NCBI GenBank assembly: GCA_004028745.1
Contig: RAZP01000023.1
Coordinates: forward strand, 1-63,678
DNA length: 63,678 bases
Source: Prosthecochloris sp.
GTDB taxonomy: Bacteria > Bacteroidota > Chlorobiia > Chlorobiales > Chlorobiaceae
Direction: 5' to 3'
Position numbers and translations under genes: made by a program. Shown piece by piece: positions 1 through 7,869 of the stretch. The notes under the pieces are model-generated. The model was not told where the DNA came from. It saw only the letters and a list, made by a program, of their open reading frames with translations, and searched no databases. Every line of letters starts with the position of its first letter. The first letter of the stretch is position 1.

Positions 1-51
1 CCTTGAGTCGTCCTGAAAAAGGTTGACACCAAACAAGAGGAGAGTCAACCA

Positions 52-432
52 ATGGGCGTCAACAAAAGATACAGTTCGGCCTTCAAGCAAAAAGTGGTCA
101 CAGAGATCGAAAATGGTAAATTCAGTGTAGGGGAAGCCAATCGTGTCTATGGAATTGGTGGCAGTGCAACGGTCTACAACTGGCTTCGTCGTTATGGCAA
201 AGGTCATCTGATCAACAAAACGGTGGTCGTGAAAATGAAGAATGAGTCAGATCGGATCAAGCAGTTAGAGAAAGAGAAACGAGAGCTTGAAGCAGCGCTG
301 GCAAAGACTCAAGTGAGAGTTGTCGTTTTGGAATCGGTGATTGATGCTGCAGAGCAAGAGCTGAAGATAGACATTAAAAAAAAGTCTGGTTCAGAGCTGC
401 CGGGATTGCCCGGGAAAGGATGCGGGCGATGA
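52..432 (+). CDS. IS3-family transposase OrfA (HTH protein)
   Basis: 126-residue OrfA. Residues ~5-55 form a helix-turn-helix of the transposase-8 type (YSSAFKQKVV, then GEANRVYGI and a YNWLRRYGKG recognition region). Residues ~68-105 are a leucine-zipper-like coiled coil (IKQLEKEKRELEAALAKT). It binds the inverted repeats and is normally fused to OrfB by ribosomal frameshifting to make the active transposase. The GGAG at 41-44 sits about 7 bases before the ATG and is a good ribosome binding site. The gene overlaps orfB by 13 bases. Confidence 0.93.
   Translation: MGVNKRYSSAFKQKVVTEIENGKFSVGEANRVYGIGGSATVYNWLRRYGKGHLINKTVVVKMKNESDRIKQLEKEKRELEAALAKTQVRVVVLESVIDAAEQELKIDIKKKSGSELPGLPGKGCGR
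378..384 (+). other. Programmed -1 frameshift site of the IS3 element
   Basis: The heptamer A AAA AAG lies in the orfA frame inside a run of eight A (376-383) followed by G. Slipping back one base here moves the ribosome into the orfB frame, which stays open from the slip point (..GTC TGG TTC AGA GCT..) through to the annotated orfB. This is the standard arrangement for making the IS3 OrfAB fusion. Confidence 0.85.
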
Positions 433-1244
433 GCAAGCCGACAGGTTTATGTGCTCTTTGTAGAGAACTGGGTTATAGTCGTCAAAGCTACTACAAAGCC
501 AAAGCTCGCGATCAAGAGAGGGCGTTGGAGGAATCAGCAGTTCTTACTAGAGTCAGAGCAGTGCGAGAACTCTTGCCGGAAACAGGCGGTCGTAAGCTGC
601 AGAAGCATTTGAGACAGGCAGGTATACTGATTGGCCGGGATCGGTTATTACGCATCCTCAAACACAATGTCCTGTTGGTCAGTCGGAAGAAGAACTATCG
701 TCGAACAACGAACAGTAATCATGGCTTTCGAGTATACCGGAACCTGATCAAGAAAGGCAAGCCGGAAGGACCGAATGAGGTGGTGGTAACCGATATCACG
801 TATTTACGAACACTTGAGGGGTTCTGTTATTTGTCGTTGTTGATGGATCTGTATTCGAGGAAAGTGATCGGTTATCACGTGAGCAAGAGTTTGGCCGTAG
901 AAGGAAGTGTGAAGGCATTACGGATGGCGTTGCAAAACCTCAAGCAGTCGAAAGGCATGATCCATCATTCGGATCGGGGTATCCAGTATTGCAGTAAGGA
1001 ATATTCTGGGTTATTAAGGAGCCGTGGCGTAAGGATCAGTATGACGGAAGAGGAGCATGTGTATGAAAACGCCAATGCAGAGCGGCTCAATGGAATATTG
1101 AAGCAAGAGTTGGGCTTGGGAGGAACAATGGCATCGTTCAAAGTGGCAAAGGAGTTAGTTCGGGAAGCAATAGAATTGTACAACAATAAACGGCTTCATC
1201 TGGCATTGAATTATCGCACGCCAGCTGAAGTACACGCAGCTTAA
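420..1244 (+). CDS. IS3-family transposase OrfB (DDE integrase)
   Basis: 274 residues with a full retroviral-type integrase core (rve). The DD(35)E triad can be placed at D125 (VVTDITYL), D185 (HHSDRG) and E221 (NANAERLNG), with exactly 35 residues between the last two. The N-terminal part resembles the HTH_21 linker found in IS3 OrfB proteins. It is -1 relative to orfA; the ATG at 420 may allow separate OrfB synthesis, but the fusion made at 378-384 is the expected transposase. Confidence 0.94.
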   Translation: MRAMSKPTGLCALCRELGYSRQSYYKAKARDQERALEESAVLTRVRAVRELLPETGGRKLQKHLRQAGILIGRDRLLRILKHNVLLVSRKKNYRRTTNSNHGFRVYRNLIKKGKPEGPNEVVVTDITYLRTLEGFCYLSLLMDLYSRKVIGYHVSKSLAVEGSVKALRMALQNLKQSKGMIHHSDRGIQYCSKEYSGLLRSRGVRISMTEEEHVYENANAERLNGILKQELGLGGTMASFKVAKELVREAIELYNNKRLHLALNYRTPAEVHAA

Positions 1245-1279
1245 AAACTGTCAACTATTTCAGGACGGGACACCTGTTT

Positions 1280-1443
1280 TTTCTAAATCGTACTCGTACT
1301 CAGCGAAGCGGTAATCGTAATCGACATTCACTACTGTGGCGGGCATTTAGTGCTAAAGAGTTTTTCGATTACGATTACGATTACGATTACGATTACGATT
1401 ACGATTACGATTACGATTACGATTACGATTACGATTACGACTA
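1280..1443. repeat. Degenerate GATTAC/CTCAGCGAAGCGG module and a (GATTAC)12 array
   Basis: 1280-1330 carries a repeat module (ATCGTACTCGTACTCAGCG then AAGCGGTAATCGTAATCGA) that recurs in many spacers of the window. 1367-1440 is a pure GATTAC hexamer array of about twelve copies. Together they fill most of the gap between the IS and the ferredoxin gene. 1465-1500 adds an AACAAATCAACAGTTCAACAA tract with an 8-base flavour. No gene is seen here. Confidence 0.9.
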
Positions 1444-1511
1444 AGAGTAAGCACTGATATCCAGTTCAACAAATAAACAAATCAACAGTTCAACAATTCT
1501 TTATAACAACC

Positions 1512-1823
1512 ATGGAAAAACCGAAACATCACATTCTGGTCTGTGGAAGCTTCAGGGCACAGGGGACTCCACAGGGAATATGCCATAAAAAGGAATCTTC
1601 GCAATTGCTGCCCTACCTTGAAAGCGAACTTTCAGACAGAGGCATGACCGAAGTTGTGGTTTCTGCGACAGCCTGTCTCAATGTCTGTGAAAAAGGGCCG
1701 ATCGTTGTCGTGCATCCTGACAATTGCTGGTATGGTGAAATCGACAGCGAGGAAAAGATCGATGAGATTCTCGACGCCCTTGAGGAAGGAGAGGCATGTG
1801 AAGAGTACCTGATCAGTGAATAG
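1512..1823 (+). CDS. Thioredoxin-like [2Fe-2S] ferredoxin
   Basis: 103 residues. The cysteine spacing C11-X12-C24-X30-C55-X3-C59 is that of thioredoxin-fold [2Fe-2S] ferredoxins (Azotobacter FeSI type), with the ATACLNVCEKGP signature. These are small soluble electron carriers. In green sulfur bacteria a ferredoxin of this type lies at the distal end of the nif cluster, next to modE, as here. I therefore infer a nitrogen-fixation link, although no nif gene is inside the window. Its stop codon overlaps the GTG start of modE by one base (TAGTG), so the two are translationally coupled. Confidence 0.85.
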   Translation: MEKPKHHILVCGSFRAQGTPQGICHKKESSQLLPYLESELSDRGMTEVVVSATACLNVCEKGPIVVVHPDNCWYGEIDSEEKIDEILDALEEGEACEEYLISE

Positions 1824-2632
1824 TGCCGGCACACAACAGAACTATCGAACTGGATGGTACCCTCTGGTTCCGCAAATCCGAAAACAGGTTCCTCGGTGCC
1901 GACAGAATTGTGCTGCTTGAAACCATCGATGAGCTCGGATCGATCAGCAAGGCTGCAAAAGCCGTGGGAATGAGTTACAAAACAGCATGGCAATTGATCA
2001 ACACCATCAATAACCTGTCGGAAAGGGCTATTGTTGAACGGACAACCGGGGGAAAAGACGGGGGCGGAACCAGACTGACCCTGGAAGGCAAAAAAATTCT
2101 CAGGCAGTACCGTGTAATACAGGAAGAGCACAGGAAGTTCCTTGAAAATCTTGAAACACGCCTTGGAAGTTCAGAAAAGCTTTATCAATTCCTGAAAAGA
2201 ATATCCGTGAAAGTCAGTGCCAGAAACGTCTTTAGCGGGACCATTTCCACAATCATACGTGAAACGGTAAACGCGGAAATCATTCTCTCTCTCAAAGGCG
2301 ATATACGGATCACTGCCATTGTAACAAGCGGCGCGATCGACAAACTGGGCTTGAGGGAAGGAATGACGGCCTATGCAATCATCAAATCAAGCTCTGTTAT
2401 CATCGGCAAAGAGATCGACGTGTCAAAAGTCAGTACCCGCAATGTTATTTTCGGGATTGTCGATAAAATCATCGATGGACCGGTTAACGTAGAAATCGAT
2501 CTCGATATAGGAGGCGGCAACATAATCACCTCGATCATCACCCGCGAAAGCGCAAAAAACCTCAATCTCCGGGAAGGCGGTAAAGCCTGTGCAATGTTCA
2601 AGGCATCAAGTGTTATTATAGGGGTGCACTGA
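1823..2632 (+). CDS. modE: ModE-type molybdate-responsive transcription regulator
   Basis: 269 residues: an N-terminal winged helix-turn-helix of the LysR/ModE kind (~26-90, with LGSISKAAKAVGMSYKTAW) and two C-terminal Mop/TOBE domains (~130-195 and ~201-267), each with the SARNVFSGTI- or STRNVIFGIV-type opening. This is full-length ModE architecture: dimeric, binds molybdate or tungstate through the Mop pairs, and then represses or activates molybdate-uptake and molybdoenzyme genes. The start is GTG, overlapping the ferredoxin stop. The neighbouring ferredoxin suggests control connected to molybdenum nitrogenase; that is inference. Confidence 0.9.
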   Translation: MPAHNRTIELDGTLWFRKSENRFLGADRIVLLETIDELGSISKAAKAVGMSYKTAWQLINTINNLSERAIVERTTGGKDGGGTRLTLEGKKILRQYRVIQEEHRKFLENLETRLGSSEKLYQFLKRISVKVSARNVFSGTISTIIRETVNAEIILSLKGDIRITAIVTSGAIDKLGLREGMTAYAIIKSSSVIIGKEIDVSKVSTRNVIFGIVDKIIDGPVNVEIDLDIGGGNIITSIITRESAKNLNLREGGKACAMFKASSVIIGVH

Positions 2633-2749
2633 GGGCACCTCTAAAAATCTATTCCGCAATGCGATTGCTTCGTTGGGCGGATAGGAGAGGGTTTCTGCGC
2701 TCCGTCCGCCTTGCACTCACATTGCTCATAACAATTTTTAGAGGTGCCC
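2633..2749. repeat. Palindromic MITE-like element, GGGCACCTCTA ends (copy 1)
   Basis: Terminal inverted repeats GGGCACCTCTAAAAAT and ATTTTTAGAGGTGCCC enclose a core with TCTGCGCTCCGTCCGCCTTG and the complement of its partner arm. The element begins at the base after the modE stop codon and ends 18 bases before the kinase stop, so it sits between two convergent genes and could act as a two-way terminator. No target duplication is visible for this copy. Confidence 0.8.
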
Positions 2750-2767
2750 GGGAGAATACCGGAAAGG

Positions 2768-4777
2768 TTACCGATCATTATTAAGGGGAAGCCAGCGCTG
2801 CAGCATATTTATCATAACCTTACGCTCGACCGGTTTCGGCACATAATCGTCCATGCCCGCTTCGATACACTGTTGCCTGTCTTCTTTAGTCGCATTAGCA
2901 GTCATTGCGATTATAGGGATATTGCGGTCTAAAACCTTATCTGAACTCCTGATGGTTCTCGTTGCCTCATAACCATCCATAACCGGCATCTGCAGATCCA
3001 TCAGTACCAATCCATAGTGTTTCTGCCGAAGAGCTTCGACTGCTTCCGCTCCGTTAAAAGCGATATCTATGTCATATCCCATCTTTTCAAGCATGGCCCG
3101 AGCCACTTTCTGGTTTATCGCATTGTCTTCGACCAGCAGCACTTGCTGCTTTTCAGTTTCATTTTCCGATTCACCGGCATTACCCTGGCCGAACTGAATG
3201 GAGACGGCTTCATCATCTGCCGTCTCATCGGAATCGTCAACCTTTTCAAATGAAAGGATGAAACTGAAAGTTGAACCCTCTTTTTCACTGCTTTCCACAT
3301 GGATCTCACTTCCCATAATGGCGACAAGTTTCTGTACGATAGCAAGACCAAGCCCCGTTCCGCCTTCTTTGCGGGTCGAAGAAGCGTCGATCTGTGTGAA
3401 CGGCTGAAAAATCTGGTGCAGATGCTCTGCAGGAATACCAATACCTGTATCCTCTACTGATATTCTGAGTTCAACTTCTTCGGGGGTTTCGGAAACAACT
3501 GAAGCAGTCACTGTAACCTGACCTCGATAGGTAAACTTGATGGCATTCTGGATCAGATTCAGCAGCACCTGTTTCATATAACCTGGATAACCGCTGAGCC
3601 TGCCGGGAATAGCGTCATCAATATCGCCTGCAAGCACCAACCCTTTACAGCTGGCTTTTTCCTTCATTACCGTGATAATATCCTGCAACAGCTGGCGAAG
3701 GTCAAACGCTTCCCTCTCTTCATCGATACGTCCTGCATCTATTCTGCTGAAATCAAGAATATCGTTGATCAGCATCAACAACATTTTAGAACTCGAATAC
3801 AACGTATCGGTATAATACCGCTGATCCTTGTCAAGTTTTGTTTCGATCAGCAATTCAGTCATTCCGATGATCGCATGAAGCGGCGTTCGAATCTCATGCG
3901 AGATGTTTGCAAGAAACTCGCTTTTGGCTTTGTTTGCACTTTCTGCTTCGAGACGAGCTTTTTTAAGGTTTTCAATAAGGGTCTGCTGTATTTGCTCCTT
4001 CTCTTCGACATTATGCTTTTCTTCGACCAGCTTCTCATTAAGCTTGCGGGCATCTTCAAGCGCAATCTCTATTTTACGTTTCTGCTCTTTTTCTTTCTTC
4101 TGCAGCTCCTGCAAATCATCATGAAAAACCACGATGATTTTATAGAGCTCATTGAGCGGGTGGTCAGGCGCAAGATAATTGCTGGCGGAACAGGCAAAAT
4201 CTTTTCTTCCAAACAGAAAGTGGCCGCACATTGCCGCAAAATCATCGATTTCTTTGCGGGTAACAACCACGCCATCTGACTGAGCGGGCGCCTGAACACT
4301 GCTGTCACTGTTCAAATACCGGAAAGCTTCTTCGACAGAATCCACGAAAACGAAACGCTGCTTGACAATGCGGGAAAAAATTCGCAGCATTGTTTTTAGC
4401 TGCTGTGATGCCCCGCAGATGTAGGTAACAACAGAACGGCAGTTATTAGCAGCATTGAGCCTGTTGATGGTACTTGCGTAAAGAATCCTGGCATTGATCC
4501 CAGCTTTGGTGACCCCGGAGTAATCAGCGATTCTTATATAGTCACAGTTTTTAAGCACCCCGTCGGCAAAAACCCGCTCTATAAAAGGAACAGTCTTTTG
4601 GACGACTTCGTACTGCACATCCCCGCCGAGAGAAGTAAAAAAAAGCTTGCCGGGAACAACGGCGCTATGATAATATGCACCTGTCTCCTGGTCGTCAAAC
4701 TGCCATTCCGGCCGGAACTCCAGCATTTCATAGCTGAAGCGGACACCGCCTTCTCCATGACCTTGCGACTGATTCAT
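2768..4777 (-). CDS. Hybrid sensor histidine kinase with C-terminal receiver
   Basis: About 669 residues from the ATG at 4777 (a TTG three codons upstream is the alternative). Order: an N-terminal ~200-residue region of unrecognised fold with no clear membrane segment, a long coiled coil (~212-285), HisKA with the H-box SHEIRTP (His ~294), HATPase_c with the N-box (Asn ~411) and G-boxes DTGIGIP and GGTGLGL, and a REC domain with phospho-acceptor Asp ~594 (LMDLQMPVMDG). It should autophosphorylate and pass phosphate internally, then to an Hpt protein; an Hpt protein is encoded at 30493, though no link is shown. The signal sensed is unknown and appears cytoplasmic. Confidence 0.9.
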   Translation of the reverse strand: MNQSQGHGEGGVRFSYEMLEFRPEWQFDDQETGAYYHSAVVPGKLFFTSLGGDVQYEVVQKTVPFIERVFADGVLKNCDYIRIADYSGVTKAGINARILYASTINRLNAANNCRSVVTYICGASQQLKTMLRIFSRIVKQRFVFVDSVEEAFRYLNSDSSVQAPAQSDGVVVTRKEIDDFAAMCGHFLFGRKDFACSASNYLAPDHPLNELYKIIVVFHDDLQELQKKEKEQKRKIEIALEDARKLNEKLVEEKHNVEEKEQIQQTLIENLKKARLEAESANKAKSEFLANISHEIRTPLHAIIGMTELLIETKLDKDQRYYTDTLYSSSKMLLMLINDILDFSRIDAGRIDEEREAFDLRQLLQDIITVMKEKASCKGLVLAGDIDDAIPGRLSGYPGYMKQVLLNLIQNAIKFTYRGQVTVTASVVSETPEEVELRISVEDTGIGIPAEHLHQIFQPFTQIDASSTRKEGGTGLGLAIVQKLVAIMGSEIHVESSEKEGSTFSFILSFEKVDDSDETADDEAVSIQFGQGNAGESENETEKQQVLLVEDNAINQKVARAMLEKMGYDIDIAFNGAEAVEALRQKHYGLVLMDLQMPVMDGYEATRTIRSSDKVLDRNIPIIAMTANATKEDRQQCIEAGMDDYVPKPVERKVMINMLQRWLPLNNDR

Positions 4778-4905
4778 CAGAATCAACTTTTAATAGCCCT
4801 ATACACCATTCAGCAAAAAACCAGCTAATCAAGGGTGGCGTTATAAAAAAGCATATTTTTGGAATTTACTTCTATTACTAACCAACGGCAAACTGTAAAA
4901 AATTC

Positions 4906-5955
4906 TTAACAGATTCGGGGAAGTTGTTCTCCAAGGGGCATTTCCAGTATCCTCCGGCTTCCAAGCACAGTCCGAATGATCACCATTCCCGGATGATCTT
5001 CAACCACTTCACCGATAATCGCGGCACCGTGCTCCGCGGCATCGGAATGTTCCTGCATGATCCGCAGCACAGTTTTCGCACACCCGGCAGGAGCAGCCAC
5101 CACAACCTTGCCCTCATTGGCTACGTTGAGAGGATCGATCCCCAGAAGCTCACATGCCCCAAGAACATCAGGACGTACAGGAAGAACCGCCTCGTCAAGA
5201 ACGATACCCACCTGAGATGCCGAGGCAAATTCGTTCAGTGTCGCCGACAGGCCTCCTCTTGTCGGATCCCTCATGGCATGTACTTCAGGGACTTCGTCCA
5301 GGATTGCGGAGATCATGACGTTCAGAGACGCCGTGTCACTTGTGATATCCGATTGAAAAGAAAGACCTTCCCGGGCTGTCATGACCGCCATACCATGATC
5401 GCCCAAAGTTCCTGAAACAATAATACTGTCTCCAGGCCTGAGGTTCAAACATGATACTGCAATACCCTTTCTGACGACACCGATTCCCGAAGTATTGATA
5501 AATATTCCGTCGCACTGACCTTTTTGTACAACTTTTGTATCCCCGGTTACAATCTGCACCCCTGCCTTGCTCGCAGCATCAGCCATACTTTTTACAATTT
5601 TCTCGAGATCCGTCAGCGCAAATCCTTCTTCGAGCACAAAACCGGCACTGAGATAAAAAGGGGTTGCACCGCCGACGGCAAGGTCGTTAACCGTACCGTT
5701 TACAGCAAGATCACCGATATCACCCCCGGGAAAAAACAACGGACTGACAACAAAAGTATCAGTTGTAAAAGCAACCGTACCCTCTTCGAGAACGAACTTG
5801 GCCTGGTCATCGAGAGACGCAAGGCAGCTGTTGTTGAAATGAGGCAGGAAAATTTTTTGGGTCAGCTCACGCGAAAGCCTTCCTCCCGCACCATGAGCCA
5901 TCTGAATGGTTTCATGTTTCAGAAGCGGCACCGGACAGCGTAATTCGATGGACAT
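4906..5955 (-). CDS. hypE: Hydrogenase maturation protein HypE
   Basis: 349 residues of the AIR-synthase/PurM-like superfamily. It opens with HGAGGRLSRELTQKIFLPHF and ends in PRIC, giving the C-terminal cysteine (Cys349) that accepts the carbamoyl group from HypF and is dehydrated to a thiocyanate. HypE hands the cyanide ligand to iron on HypC-HypD for the NiFe centre. It is the last gene of the leftward hyp set, separated from hypD by 250 bases of repeat, so co-transcription is plausible but not shown. No hydrogenase structural gene is in the window. Confidence 0.96.
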   Translation of the reverse strand: MSIELRCPVPLLKHETIQMAHGAGGRLSRELTQKIFLPHFNNSCLASLDDQAKFVLEEGTVAFTTDTFVVSPLFFPGGDIGDLAVNGTVNDLAVGGATPFYLSAGFVLEEGFALTDLEKIVKSMADAASKAGVQIVTGDTKVVQKGQCDGIFINTSGIGVVRKGIAVSCLNLRPGDSIIVSGTLGDHGMAVMTAREGLSFQSDITSDTASLNVMISAILDEVPEVHAMRDPTRGGLSATLNEFASASQVGIVLDEAVLPVRPDVLGACELLGIDPLNVANEGKVVVAAPAGCAKTVLRIMQEHSDAAEHGAAIIGEVVEDHPGMVIIRTVLGSRRILEMPLGEQLPRIC

Positions 5956-6002
5956 AAAAAGAGTGTTGATTTGTTGAATCGTTGAGTTGCTGCAATCTCC
6001 GC

Positions 6003-6161
6003 CCTCAATCGTAATCGTACTCAGCGAAGCGGCAATCGTACTCGTAATCGGAAAAAAGAATTAACATTACGATTACGATTACGATTACGATTACGATTAC
6101 GATTACGATTACGATTACGATTACGATTACGATTACGATTACGATTACGATTACGATTACG
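6003..6161. repeat. (GATTAC)15-16 array with degenerate flank, inside the hyp operon
   Basis: 6071-6160 is a pure GATTAC hexamer array of fifteen copies, preceded by one CATTAC. 6005-6055 carries the same flanking module seen at 1280 (CGTACTCAGCGAAGCGGCAA). 5963-5992 is an octamer-type tract of TTGTTGA/TCGTTGAG words. The array lies between hypD and hypE and has no open reading frame of interest. Confidence 0.92.
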
Positions 6162-6205
6162 GAAAGATATCAGGATACTGAAAAAACAGGCAAGCCATCA
6201 TGCTA

Positions 6206-7294
6206 TCAAGCCCTCTTGTGATATTTATAATATGCGGCGCATGCTCCTTCTCCTGAAACCATAGGTGCACCGAGAGGATTCAGAGGTGTACACTCTCTGC
6301 TGAAAGCAGGACAGGCATCCGGTTTTATCATCCCCTGCAAAACTTCTCCGCTTCTGCAAAGCGGGGACTCTTCAGGCTGTATATGAGCAACGTCAAACTT
6401 TTTTTCCGCGTCGAAAGCCGAAAACTCTTCACGCAGTTTTAAACTGCTTTTCGGAATAATACCGATGCCGCGCCATTGCTTGTCAGAGACTTCAAAAACC
6501 TCATTGACGGTTTTTCTCGCCTCGGGATTACCCCCTCTGCTCACAACGCGGCTGTATTCATTAACCACACCATGCTCCCCCGACTCCAGCATTTTGACAA
6601 CTCGTAATATTCCCGAAAGAATATCTACAGGCTCAAAGCCCGTTGGAACAACCGGCACATGAAACTCTTCCGCTATCGGCTCATATTCCTCATACCCCAT
6701 AACCGTGCATACATGGCCGGCGGCAAGGAAGCCCTGAACAATTCTCTTTTCCGACGAAAGGATTGCTCGCATTGCAGGAGGAACCATGAACTGGCTGACA
6801 AGCTCGCTGAAGTTCCCCACCCCTTTTTTTGCCGCTTGTTTTATCGCCATAGCGTTTCCGGGGGCCGTTGTCTCAAAGCCTACAGCGAGAAAAACAACCT
6901 CCTTTTGCGGGTTGTCTTGCGCAATTTTCAGCGCTTCGAGAGAAGAAAAAACCACTCGGACATCAGCACCTTCGCTCCTGGCCTTCAAAAGATCCCTGTA
7001 ACTTCCGGGAACACGCAGCATATCCCCGAAACTCGCAAGGATAACTTCCGGCCTCGAAGCAATGGACAGTGCGCGATCCAGTGTTTCAAGAGGAGTTACG
7101 CAAACAGGGCATCCAGGCCCGTGTATCAGCTGGATTTGATCAGGAAGGAGCTGGTCAATGCCATTTCTGATGATGGAATGGGTCTGGCCGCCACAGATCT
7201 CCATAATAGTCCAGGACCTTGTCACGAAATCCTCAATCTCCTTGAGAATGTTTCGAGCTATATCGGGGTCCCTGTATTCATCGAGGTATTTCAT
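6206..7294 (-). CDS. hypD: Hydrogenase maturation protein HypD
   Basis: 362 residues, normal HypD length. Conserved cysteines appear in MEICGGQTH (Cys34) and HGPGCPVCVTP (Cys62, Cys65), and the C-terminal region has PDACPAFSREC and GEGACAAYYKYHK, the cysteine-rich part that holds the [4Fe-4S] cluster. HypD with HypC is the scaffold on which the Fe(CN)2CO unit is built. The ATG is preceded by an unusual leader (7298-7465) shared with murA and has no ordinary Shine-Dalgarno. Confidence 0.96.
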   Translation of the reverse strand: MKYLDEYRDPDIARNILKEIEDFVTRSWTIMEICGGQTHSIIRNGIDQLLPDQIQLIHGPGCPVCVTPLETLDRALSIASRPEVILASFGDMLRVPGSYRDLLKARSEGADVRVVFSSLEALKIAQDNPQKEVVFLAVGFETTAPGNAMAIKQAAKKGVGNFSELVSQFMVPPAMRAILSSEKRIVQGFLAAGHVCTVMGYEEYEPIAEEFHVPVVPTGFEPVDILSGILRVVKMLESGEHGVVNEYSRVVSRGGNPEARKTVNEVFEVSDKQWRGIGIIPKSSLKLREEFSAFDAEKKFDVAHIQPEESPLCRSGEVLQGMIKPDACPAFSRECTPLNPLGAPMVSGEGACAAYYKYHKRA

Positions 7295-7297
7295 TAT

Positions 7298-7465
7298 CCT
7301 AAAGTGAGCGTTTCAACAAATGCTCAATAATAGTAAGCTTATCAAAAACAGTCTCTTATACTGTTCAAAAAGTGTGATTATTCGTCACCTGCCGGGTGCA
7401 AGAAAAAACCGGTAAAAAGCCGCATTTGTTGAAACCCTTCGGGATTGACAATCGCTCAATTCAGG
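7298..7465 (-). promoter_or_regulatory. Leader element upstream of hypD, shared with murA
   Basis: Read on the minus strand, the element begins CCTGAATTGAGCG, contains GTTTCAACAAATGC, ends with GCATTTGTTGAAACGCTCAC and TTTAGG, and stops three bases before the hypD ATG. The outer parts form inverted repeats. About 135 bases match the murA upstream region (61745-61882) at roughly four of five positions by eye, including TATAAGAGA and TTATTGAGC. It may be a structured 5' leader, a promoter cassette or a small mobile palindrome. Confidence 0.75.
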
Positions 7466-7529
7466 ATTTCTTCACAGGCTTGATCGCCTTAGACGGATTT
7501 AACTGTCCTCTTTGCCTTTTCAACTCTTC

Positions 7530-7568
7530 TCTTCATTTTTGACTTTTGAATTTTTACTTTTGACTTTA
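7530..7568. repeat. Heptamer tract (TGACTTT type) between hypD and hypC
   Basis: A run of words such as TTGACTTTTGAATTTTTACT with a 7-base period. It belongs to the same family as tracts at 7836-7868, 11088-11128, 25185-25222, 26480-26560, 41773-41810 and 49880-49912. The rest of the 7466-7600 gap shows no gene. Confidence 0.75.
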
Positions 7569-7600
7569 TCCTCCGGGCTCCTTAGCCCTTTGCTCTCAAG

Positions 7601-7828
7601 CTATTTACGTAACAGCTCATCCCAGAGCTTGAGGCTTTCGGCAGCCTCTTTTTCATCAATTATTTTCAGGGCAAATCCCGCATGAACAATAGTGTATTGC
7701 CCCAATTGAATGTCGGGCACATACTCAAGACATGCTTTTGTCAGAGAACCGTTAACATCCACGGTTCCCATTTTCAATCCGTTTTCATCGGTTATTGCCA
7801 CAACTTTTCCCGGTATGGCTAAACACAT
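7601..7828 (-). CDS. hypC: Hydrogenase maturation chaperone HypC
   Basis: 75 residues beginning MCLAIPGKVV, the family signature whose Cys2 binds iron together with HypD and contacts the hydrogenase large-subunit precursor. Length is typical of HypC/HybG. It lies between hypF and hypD in the leftward maturation set, with short repeat tracts on both sides (7836-7868 is an AAAAGTA heptamer tract). Confidence 0.96.
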   Translation of the reverse strand: MCLAIPGKVVAITDENGLKMGTVDVNGSLTKACLEYVPDIQLGQYTIVHAGFALKIIDEKEAAESLKLWDELLRK

Positions 7829-7869
7829 GGTTATTCAAGTCAAAAGTGAAAAGTAAAAAGTAAAAAGAG

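Larger units (their letters stand above)
4..1272 (+). mobile_element. Complete IS3-family insertion sequence
   Basis: The ends are imperfect inverted repeats: the left end reads TGAGTCGTCCTGAAAAAGGT and the reverse complement of the right end reads TGTCCCGTCCTGAAATAGTT, both continuing into TTGACA. The trinucleotide CCT lies directly outside both ends (1-3 and 1273-1275), which fits a 3-bp target duplication; the window edge prevents seeing whether it is longer. Inside are orfA and orfB in the 0/-1 arrangement with an A-run slippery site. Nothing appears broken, so the copy is probably competent for transposition. It lies just upstream of the ferredoxin-modE pair. Confidence 0.93.

Noticed and set aside
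1367..1440. Possible CRISPR array
   Set aside because: The unit is six bases, repeated without spacers; there are no cas genes. It is a microsatellite.
2744..2932. Short open frame on the plus strand at the end of the kinase gene
   Set aside because: It is the complement of the receiver domain coding region plus the MITE end.
6071..6160. Possible CRISPR array or coding repeat inside hyp operon
   Set aside because: Same hexamer without spacers; translation gives a simple three-residue-free pattern with no start, stop or ribosome site to support a gene.
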